DNA of 11,168 bases from JARLFX01 sp036404255 (lineage in GTDB: Bacteria > Acidobacteriota > Terriglobia > Terriglobales > Acidobacteriaceae). The stretch covers positions 1 through 11,168 of the forward strand of contig DASWOP010000112.1 of NCBI GenBank assembly GCA_036404255.1. Direction: 5' to 3'. Shown piece after piece: positions 5,790-11,168 of the stretch. Under the pieces are notes generated by a model. It had not been told where the DNA came from. It made no database searches and saw only the letters and a list, made by a program, of their open reading frames with translations. Position 1 is the stretch's first letter; the number at the start of each line of letters is the position of its first letter. The translations under genes and the position numbers were made by a program.

Positions 5790-7454
5790 ATGGCCAAACC
5801 TGTCTTACTTGCGGTGGATGACGACGTCAGCGTGCTGGAAGCTGTGGTGCAGGATCTGCGCCGCCAATATGGAAAAGATTATCGCATCCTGCGTGCCGCC
5901 TCCGGTCAGGCAGCGTTGGACATCTGCGCCCAGCTCGTCGAGCGCAAAGAGTCCGTCGCACTGATCCTCAGCGATCAGCGCATGCCCGGCATGACTGGGG
6001 TGGACTTCCTCGGCCGTGCTATCAAGATCTTCCCGGAGGCGAAGCGCGTTCTGCTCACGGCCTATGCCGATACGGACGCGGCCATCCAGGCCATCAACTC
6101 CGCCCGCATCCACTACTACCTGAACAAGCCCTGGGACCCGCCGGAGGAGAAGCTCTACCCCGTGCTCGACGATCTGTTGCAGTCGTGGCAGGTAGGCTTT
6201 GAGCCGCCGTTTGATGGTGTGCGCGTGGTGGGTGTCCGCTGGTCTGCGATGGACCATGCCGTGCGCGATTTCCTCGCGCGTAACCGCATCGACTACAAGT
6301 GGATCAATCCGGAGCTGAGCCCTGAAACCAGCCGCGAGGCACAGGATCTGCTGAAGCTTGCCGGGCTCGACGATTCCAAGCTGCCGGTTGTTATCTTCGG
6401 AGACAACAGCGCTCTGGTCCGCCCCACGACTACTGAGCTCGCCGCCAAGATTGGCCTGCGTGTTCATGCCGAACTTGATTTCTACGATGTCGTCGTGATC
6501 GGTGCCGGCCCCGGCGGTCTTGCTGCGGGTGTGTACGGCGCTTCCGAAGGCTTGAAGACCCTGCTGATTGAAGCGGACGCCCCCGGCGGACAGGCAGGCA
6601 GCAGTTCCAAGATTGAAAACTACCTCGGTTTCCCCGCAGGCCTGAGCGGAGAAGAGTTGGCCAAGCGCGCCTATCTGCAGGCCACGCGCCTGGGGGCGGA
6701 GTTCCTCACCCAGCGCGTCACCTGTCTGCGCCCGGAGAACAACTACTACATCGTCAAGATGGAAGACGGCCGCGAACTAAGCTGCCACGTCTGCATCATC
6801 GCCACCGGCGTCGCGTATTGCAAGCTCGAGGTGCCCGGCGCAGAGGAGTTGGCTGGTGCCGGTGTCTACTACGGCGCCGCGCTCACTGAGGCGATCTCCT
6901 GCCAGGACGAAGACGTCTACATCGTGGGCGGTGCAAACTCCGCCGGACAGGCTGCCATGCACTTCGCGCGCTATGCCTCCAGCGTCCACATGATCGTTCG
7001 CGGAGATGGCCTGGAAAAGAGCATGTCGAAGTATCTGATCGACCAGATCCGCGCCACGCCGAACATCATCGTCGAGACCCACGCCGAGGTCATTGAGATG
7101 CTGGGCCATCAGCATCTGGAGTGCATCCGCGTGCGCACGCCCAAGGGCGAAGAGCAGCGCAAAGCTTCATCGCTCTTCATCTTCATCGGCGCAGCGCCCA
7201 AGACCGACTGGCTCCCGGCGGAGATTGTGCGCGACGAGCGAGGCTTCATCCTCAGCGGTTCCGATCTGCGGACAGAGGGCAAGCTGCCCGTCACCTGGAA
7301 GCTGAAGCGCGATCCCTATCTGCTGGAGACTAATTTGCCCGGCGTATTTGCCGTTGGGGATGTGCGCCACGGTTCCATCAAACGCTGCGCTTCCGCCGTC
7401 GGCGAAGGCTCCATCGCGATTCAGTTTGTGCATCAGCATCTAGCGTCGCTGTGA
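5790..7454 (+). CDS. Fused response regulator / thioredoxin-reductase-like flavoprotein
   Basis: The 554-residue protein has three domains. Residues 4-130 are an intact receiver: acidic D10-D12, phosphoacceptor D62 in LSDQRMPG, T90 and K113 (LNKPW). Residues 144-223 resemble a glutaredoxin/thioredoxin fold (GVRWSAMDHAVRDFLARN, cis-Pro-like LPVVIF), but the CxxC site reads S-A-M-D. Residues 231-554 are a thioredoxin-reductase-like FAD/NAD(P) module: FAD loop G238-A-G-P-G-G, NAD(P) loop G380-G-A-N-S-A-G, and FAD motif G523-D-V-R with KRCASAVGEGS. The reductase CxxC should lie near 359-363, which reads V-Y-Y-G-A, so classical thioredoxin reduction is not expected. A C332-H-V-C335 pair exists elsewhere, probably in a beta strand. 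Likely a phosphorylation-controlled flavin/nicotinamide redox or sensor protein. Start ATG 5790; a TTG at 5766 is less likely. The partner kinase gene follows. Confidence 0.9.
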   Translation: MAKPVLLAVDDDVSVLEAVVQDLRRQYGKDYRILRAASGQAALDICAQLVERKESVALILSDQRMPGMTGVDFLGRAIKIFPEAKRVLLTAYADTDAAIQAINSARIHYYLNKPWDPPEEKLYPVLDDLLQSWQVGFEPPFDGVRVVGVRWSAMDHAVRDFLARNRIDYKWINPELSPETSREAQDLLKLAGLDDSKLPVVIFGDNSALVRPTTTELAAKIGLRVHAELDFYDVVVIGAGPGGLAAGVYGASEGLKTLLIEADAPGGQAGSSSKIENYLGFPAGLSGEELAKRAYLQATRLGAEFLTQRVTCLRPENNYYIVKMEDGRELSCHVCIIATGVAYCKLEVPGAEELAGAGVYYGAALTEAISCQDEDVYIVGGANSAGQAAMHFARYASSVHMIVRGDGLEKSMSKYLIDQIRATPNIIVETHAEVIEMLGHQHLECIRVRTPKGEEQRKASSLFIFIGAAPKTDWLPAEIVRDERGFILSGSDLRTEGKLPVTWKLKRDPYLLETNLPGVFAVGDVRHGSIKRCASAVGEGSIAIQFVHQHLASL

Positions 7455-7468
7455 TGGAAAGAGAGAAC

Positions 7469-8908
7469 ATGAGCAACGCTGCCCAATCCGGAAAGAATGC
7501 ACTGCTGGCGAATCCCGCCGAGTTCCTTGAGGCGCTCCATCACATCCCTGCATTTGCAGACCTGCGCGCGGAGCAGCTCGCCTGCTTCGCGGATGCCGAA
7601 GTCGTCGAGTTTCCCGCTGGTGCCGTCATCGCGCAGCAGGGAGAATCCGACCATACCTATTGGATCGTTCTGGAGGGCGCTACCCGCCTCTTCCAGCGGC
7701 AGGCCGATGGCCGCGAAGTGACCCTGGCGAACATGGTTGGCCAGAACTCCTTCGGCGAACTGCCCATCCTGTCCAACTCTCCTAACCCGACCAGCATGGA
7801 AGCGACCGTCCCCAGCCGCGTGCTCAAGCTGCCGGAGAGCGGCTTTTGGCGCTTGCTGATGGAGTGCCCGGAGGTTCGCAAGAAGATCCTGCATGCCATG
7901 GCGTGGCGCTCGCAGAAGCTCTTCGAATTCACCGTGCAGCAGGACAAGCTCGCATCGCTGGGCACCCTCGCTGCCGGCCTCATGCATGAGTTGAACAATC
8001 CCGGCGCAGCCGCGCAGCGTGCAGCCACCCAGCTCCGTGAGAACCTTGTCCACTTGCAGGAGCTCAGCCTGAAGCTGAGCCGCTACGAGGGCAGTCCAGA
8101 GCAGAAGGCCTGCCTGCACGACCTGCAGGAGCAGGCTCTGGCCCATCGCCAGCCGGTGCGCATGAACACCATCGAGCAATCCGACGCGGAGCAGGCACTC
8201 GAAGAATGGTTGCGCCAGAACTCCATCGAAAACGAGTGGAAGGTGGCTCCGGTACTGGTGGGCATCGGCCTGAACGCTGAGATGCTCACCTGCACCCGCA
8301 GCGAGTTTGAGGGCGAAGCGTTCTCTGACGTGCTGAACTGGCTCGAAGCGCTTATCTCCAGCGTGCAACTGGTAGACACCATCGAAGAGAGCATTGGCCG
8401 TGTCACCGAGCTGGTGCGCGCCGTCAAGAGCTACGCCTACGAGGGCAAGGGCCAGATGCAGACCGTCGATGTGAATGACAGTCTGCACTCCACCCTGGTC
8501 ATCCTCGGCCACAAGCTGCGCGAGAAGCAGATCGTGGTGCAGAAGGATTTCGCCGCTGGCCTGCAGCCGATCCGTTCCGCCGGCACCGGCCTGAACCAGG
8601 TCTGGACCAACCTGCTGGACAACGCCATCGACGCGCTCTCGCCCGAGGGGCACATCCAGATTCGCACCTGGGACGAAGGGGCCGAAGTCTGCATCAGCAT
8701 CACCGATGACGGAAGCGGCATTCCTCAGGAGTGCCAGAGCCACATCTTCGAGCCCTTCTACACCACCAAAAAAGCAGGCAAGGGAACCGGGCTTGGCCTG
8801 GACATCGCGCACCGCATCGTAGCCCAGCAATACGCCGGCCACATCAGCTTCACCTCCAACCCCGGCCACACCGAGTTCATCGTCCGCCTGCCGAAAGACA
8901 GGGAATAG
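7469..8908 (+). CDS. Sensor histidine kinase with N-terminal cyclic-nucleotide-binding-type domain
   Basis: The 479-residue protein has no transmembrane helix, so it is cytosolic. Residues about 17-135 form a cNMP-binding-type beta-barrel (YWIVLEGATRLF, VTLANMVGQNSFGELPIL). The phosphate-cassette Arg expected after GELPIL is absent (S-P-N-P-T-S), so binding of cAMP/cGMP is doubtful. Residues 158-190 hold the H-box L164-G-T-L-A-A-G-L-M-H173-E-L-N-N-P. A ~100-residue insertion precedes a second dimerisation helix near 305-325. The ATPase has an N-box around N385, G1 D414-G-S-G-I-P, F-box E428-P-F-Y-T-T-K and G2 G437-K-G-T-G-L-G-L. H173 should phosphorylate D62 of the upstream fused regulator. 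Start ATG 7469; an ATG at 7454 overlapping the upstream stop (TGATG) is an alternative. Translational coupling is likely either way. Confidence 0.9.
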   Translation: MSNAAQSGKNALLANPAEFLEALHHIPAFADLRAEQLACFADAEVVEFPAGAVIAQQGESDHTYWIVLEGATRLFQRQADGREVTLANMVGQNSFGELPILSNSPNPTSMEATVPSRVLKLPESGFWRLLMECPEVRKKILHAMAWRSQKLFEFTVQQDKLASLGTLAAGLMHELNNPGAAAQRAATQLRENLVHLQELSLKLSRYEGSPEQKACLHDLQEQALAHRQPVRMNTIEQSDAEQALEEWLRQNSIENEWKVAPVLVGIGLNAEMLTCTRSEFEGEAFSDVLNWLEALISSVQLVDTIEESIGRVTELVRAVKSYAYEGKGQMQTVDVNDSLHSTLVILGHKLREKQIVVQKDFAAGLQPIRSAGTGLNQVWTNLLDNAIDALSPEGHIQIRTWDEGAEVCISITDDGSGIPQECQSHIFEPFYTTKKAGKGTGLGLDIAHRIVAQQYAGHISFTSNPGHTEFIVRLPKDRE

Positions 8909-8925
8909 GGGTTAGGGACTAACCC
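8909..8925 (+). terminator. Possible weak terminator hairpin after the kinase gene
   Basis: GGGTTAG and CTAACCC form a 7-bp stem with a GGA loop directly after the kinase TAG stop. The following bases are pyrimidine-rich (TCTTCACCTCTT) rather than a T-run, so intrinsic termination would be inefficient. Confidence 0.4.
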
Positions 8926-8980
8926 TCTTCACCTCTTCACCTCTTCACCTCGTCACCTCGTCACCTCTTCACCTCGTCAA
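8925..8980. repeat. 8-bp tandem repeat, seven copies
   Basis: Seven contiguous units of CTC(T/G)TCAC run from 8925 to 8980, with the T/G alternation and a final A variant as the only differences. The array fills the gap between the convergent kinase and cupin genes and enters the last four codons of the cupin gene. On the minus strand each unit is GAGGTGA-like, giving repeated TGA stops. This is typical slipped-strand repeat structure. Confidence 0.8.
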
Positions 8981-9529
8981 CTCGCGGATCAGCACGGCAA
9001 ACTCCGGCCACTGCCGGATCAGCGTGTAGCGGTCGCCTGCCTCATAATCTTCGCGTTCAAATCCCGGGCTCACCGTGCAGCCCAGCAGCGCAAAGCTGCC
9101 GCCTGGCAGCAGCCGCGAGCCCTGCCACACGCCTTGCGGTGCCAGCACCTGCGGCCTGTGTCCCTGCGCCAGATCGTTGCCGATGATGATTCGCTCCGCC
9201 ATCCCCGGATCGTTCTCCGGCTCTGCGCTGCCCGTCACATTCACGCGCGGCGCAGCCAGTTGCAGCATCTCTACCGGGTCGCCCAGGTAGAAGTGAAAGA
9301 TCTCGTCGGACTTCAACCGGTGGATCTCAGAGAATGTGCCCGGTTCCAGCAGGTAATAGATCGCTGTGCCCGTGTGTCGTTCGCTCGTATAACGTGCGTC
9401 CAGAGCAGCCGGTGCAATCTTCTCCTCGGACTCATACGTGCGCCGGTAAGAGCCGCCTTCAAAGTGCGGCACCAGGTGAAGGATCTCTTTGATCTCCGCC
9501 GCTGTGAGTCGAGTATGTCGATACATCAT
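8969..9529 (-). CDS. Cupin_5 (DUF985) family protein
   Basis: The 186-residue protein is a single-domain cupin of the DUF985 type. Seen are L19-V-P-H-F-E-G-G-S-Y-R-R-T-Y near the start, the first cupin motif T54-x-IYYLLEPG...SEIH70RLKSDEI-F-H79-F-Y-L-G-D-P, and the C-terminal L149-G-C-T-V-S-P-G-F-E-R-E-D-Y signature ending in a YTLIRQWPE helix. H70, E76 and H79 are the likely metal ligands. Family members are cytosolic; some resemble sugar epimerase-like cupins, but no reaction is established, so function is unassigned. AGGAG lies close upstream of tandem ATGs at 9529 and 9526; the second has the better spacing. The extreme 3' end is made of the 8-bp tandem repeat. It is divergent from the purine permease gene with only 52 bp between starts. 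Confidence 0.85.
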   Translation of the reverse strand: MMYRHTRLTAAEIKEILHLVPHFEGGSYRRTYESEEKIAPAALDARYTSERHTGTAIYYLLEPGTFSEIHRLKSDEIFHFYLGDPVEMLQLAAPRVNVTGSAEPENDPGMAERIIIGNDLAQGHRPQVLAPQGVWQGSRLLPGGSFALLGCTVSPGFEREDYEAGDRYTLIRQWPEFAVLIRELTR

Positions 9530-9551
9530 GTACTCCTGTGTAAACTAAGCG

Positions 9552-9574
9552 ATATCCACTGCATCTGATATACA
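9552..9574 (+). promoter_or_regulatory. Candidate extended -10 and small inverted repeat before the permease gene
   Basis: TGATATACA (9566-9574) reads as an extended -10 ending 7 bp before the ATG at 9582. No Shine-Dalgarno is present, so a leaderless transcript is plausible. ATATC (9552-9556) and GATAT (9567-9571) form an inverted repeat centred on TGCA that overlaps this box and could be an operator shared with the divergent cupin gene. Weak evidence. Confidence 0.3.
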
Positions 9575-9581
9575 CCAAACT

Positions 9582-10937
9582 ATGAGCACATTGAATACCA
9601 CGACGGTTCGCGGCGGAGCTTTATCCAGAGTCCGCAGCAGCCTGGAAGATTACTTCAATTTCGCCGCGCTTGGAACCAATTGGCGTACTGAGACGCTCGC
9701 CGGGCTGACCACGTTCATCACCATGGCGTACATCGTCTTCGTGAATCCTGCCATTCTGCACGAAACCGGCATGCCCATCGCCGCGGTCACGGCAGCTACC
9801 TGCCTCTCGGCGGCATTCGGCAGCATCCTCATGGGCGCGGTTGCGAAGTATCCCATAGCTCTCGCTCCGGGCATGGGCCTGAACGCCTACTTCACCTACA
9901 CCGTGGTGAAGGGAATGGGCGTCCCGTGGCAGACAGCGCTGGGCGCGGTCTTTCTGAGCGGCGTCATCTTCCTCCTGCTCACCATCGGCGGCATTCGCCA
10001 GCGTCTCGTCCACGCCATTCCCCGTGAACTGCATGCCGCCGTAGCGGGAGGCGTCGGCCTGTTCGTCGCCTTCATCGGCCTGCACAATGCCGGCATCATC
10101 GTGGCCAACGGCTCCACCGTGGTAGGCCTGGGCAACCTGCGCTCCCCGCAGACGGCGCTCGCCCTCTTTGGCCTTCTTCTCATCGGGTTGCTTCAGGTCT
10201 TCGGCGTACGCGCCTCCATGCTGATCGGCATCATCGGCACCACGCTCACGGGATACATGCTTGGCCAGGTCCACTGGCAACCCATGACCTACCATATCTC
10301 TGAGATCACAGCTACAGCCTTCAAGCTGGATATCCGTGGCGCGCTGAAGATCGGCGTATTCGAGATCGTCTTCGTCTTCCTCTTCGTTGATCTCTTTGAC
10401 AACATTGGTACCCTGGTCGCCGTCACCAAGAAGGCCGGACTGATGGACGAATCGCAGCACATCCCCCGGCTCAGCAAGATCTTTCTGGCGGATGCCACCG
10501 CCACCATTGCCGGTTCGCTCGCCGGCACGAGCACCGTCTGTAGCTACATTGAATCCAGCGCAGGCGTCGCCGTCGGCGGACGCAGCGGCGTTACCTCTAT
10601 CGTGACTGGCCTGCTCTTTGTGGTGGCGCTCTTCATTGCGCCGCTGATGGGGGCCATTCCCACCTCTGCGACCTCGCCTGCCCTGATCCTCGTCGGCGCG
10701 CTCATGCTCGGCTCCGTCCGCGATATTGAGTGGGGCGATCCGCTCATCGCAATTCCGGCTTTCCTCACGCTCATCACCATCCCGCTCACGTACTCCATCG
10801 CCAACGGACTCAGCTTCGGCATGATCTCCTTCGCTCTCCTGCAGCTTGGCAGCGGCCGCTTCCGCAAGAAAGACTGGATGCTGTATCTGCTCGCCGCCCT
10901 TTTCGTGGCACGCTTTATCTACATGGGGAAGAACTAG
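9582..10937 (+). CDS. AzgA-type purine (adenine/guanine/hypoxanthine) permease
   Basis: The 451-residue inner-membrane permease belongs to the AzgA-like branch of the NCS2 superfamily, importing purine bases probably by proton symport. Supporting motifs are FNFAALGTNWRTETLAGLTT at 26-44 followed by F45-I-T-M-A-Y-I-V-F-V-N-P, the signature A95-P-G-M-G-L-N-A-Y-F, the acidic D270-L-F-D-N-I-G-T helix, T316-S-T-V-C-S-Y-I-E324-S-S-A-G-V-A-V-G-G-R-S-G, and T399-I-P-L-T-Y-S-I-A-N-G-L-S-F-G. Length is typical of GhxP/PurP/PbuG homologues. Which purine it prefers cannot be told. No purine-salvage gene is adjacent. No ribosome site precedes ATG 9582, and no purine riboswitch fits in the 52-bp upstream gap. 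Confidence 0.92.
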   Translation: MSTLNTTTVRGGALSRVRSSLEDYFNFAALGTNWRTETLAGLTTFITMAYIVFVNPAILHETGMPIAAVTAATCLSAAFGSILMGAVAKYPIALAPGMGLNAYFTYTVVKGMGVPWQTALGAVFLSGVIFLLLTIGGIRQRLVHAIPRELHAAVAGGVGLFVAFIGLHNAGIIVANGSTVVGLGNLRSPQTALALFGLLLIGLLQVFGVRASMLIGIIGTTLTGYMLGQVHWQPMTYHISEITATAFKLDIRGALKIGVFEIVFVFLFVDLFDNIGTLVAVTKKAGLMDESQHIPRLSKIFLADATATIAGSLAGTSTVCSYIESSAGVAVGGRSGVTSIVTGLLFVVALFIAPLMGAIPTSATSPALILVGALMLGSVRDIEWGDPLIAIPAFLTLITIPLTYSIANGLSFGMISFALLQLGSGRFRKKDWMLYLLAALFVARFIYMGKN

Positions 10938-11055
10938 ACGATTCCCGCGCCGCCACGTCTGGGCAAATTCAGCGCTAGGACTGTGCCCCAAAATTGAGTA
11001 GTATGGTGCGTAAGGTCTCCGTTGTCTAGCGGATGCAGTCAGTAGCAAAGGTGCC

Positions 11056-11168
11056 ATGCCGCAAAAGAACTTTGAAAACACGAAGCGTATCCTGATGGCC
11101 ACCGTGTTGACGGCGCTCTGCTGGGCATTGCCCGGCTGCCAGAGCATCAGCCCGACCACGACCTACGC
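11056..11168 (+). CDS. Putative lipoprotein (partial, N-terminus only)
   Basis: Open frame from ATG 11056 to the window end, 37 complete codons. It shows a basic start (MPQKNFENTKR), a hydrophobic segment ILMATVLTALCWAL, and a lipobox L25-P-G-C28, followed by QSISPTTTY. This is a probable signal-peptidase-II substrate, so an envelope lipoprotein of unknown function. AAAGG lies 4 bp before the ATG. TAGTAT at 10999-11004 is a possible -10. The 118-bp gap after the permease gene shows no terminator. Confidence 0.65.
   Translation, partial: MPQKNFENTKRILMATVLTALCWALPGCQSISPTTTY

Noticed and set aside
7433..8869. 478-codon minus-strand frame opposite the histidine kinase
   Set aside because: The kinase motifs on the plus strand are unambiguous; the antisense frame has no motif or ribosome site.
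9530..9581. Purine riboswitch upstream of the permease
   Set aside because: The gap to the divergent cupin gene is only 52 bp and shows no three-way-junction aptamer.
11015..11055. tRNA-Glu-like start (TCTCCGTTGTCTAGCGG)
   Set aside because: Only a D-arm-like stretch is present; no anticodon arm, T-arm or matching acceptor stem follows.
9621..11159. 512-codon open frame on the minus strand opposite the permease gene
   Set aside because: It lies antisense to a clear AzgA-type permease, its translation is polar low-complexity sequence with no recognisable domain, and such long shadows are expected in GC-rich genes.

Overview
The window reads as a chromosomal segment of a soil-type Acidobacteriota, probably near the Terriglobia/Acidobacteriaceae (Granulicella, Terriglobus or Edaphobacter-like). 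The basis is high-GC codon use, short GGGGCTAAAGCCCC-type palindromes between genes, a lipoprotein carrying only a TonB C-terminal domain, and a fused response regulator/thioredoxin-reductase-like protein. This placement is recognition from memory, not a database result.

Left block (1-1887, all minus strand). A PLP-dependent threonine/serine dehydratase-like enzyme is followed 38 bp downstream by a TonB-C-domain lipoprotein, then a long perfect-looking hairpin, then the N-terminal part of a secreted SH3-like protein that runs off the window edge. A 23-bp perfect palindrome sits just upstream of the dehydratase start and looks like an operator.

Cassette block (1888-4839). Three tightly packed plus-strand genes form an operon: an isochorismatase-family hydrolase with Gly at the usual Cys nucleophile position, a 109-residue membrane protein of unknown function, and an EntS-like MFS exporter whose GTG start overlaps the preceding stop. 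Both sides of the cassette carry the same family of palindromic repeats in the same orientation. The left flank also has a degenerate ~25-bp tandem array, and the right flank has four 23-bp tandem copies of a GTCATTCC-type repeat.

Signalling block (4840-8925). A minus-strand LuxR-type regulator with a receiver lacking its key residues faces, across a 278-bp intergenic region, two plus-strand genes: a 554-residue protein (intact receiver, cysteine-less glutaredoxin-like domain, thioredoxin-reductase-like FAD/NAD(P) domain without its CxxC) and a histidine kinase with an N-terminal cyclic-nucleotide-binding-type domain. The kinase and fused regulator overlap or nearly abut and are probably cognate. 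I infer a phosphorelay that controls, or is controlled by, a flavin/nicotinamide redox module. This is the most interesting system in the window.

Right block (8925-11168). A short 8-bp tandem repeat runs into the 3' end of a minus-strand cupin_5 (DUF985) protein. Divergent from it is an AzgA-type purine permease of the NCS2 superfamily. The window ends in the first 37 codons of a putative lipoprotein. I found no tRNA, rRNA, CRISPR array, transposase or integrase.
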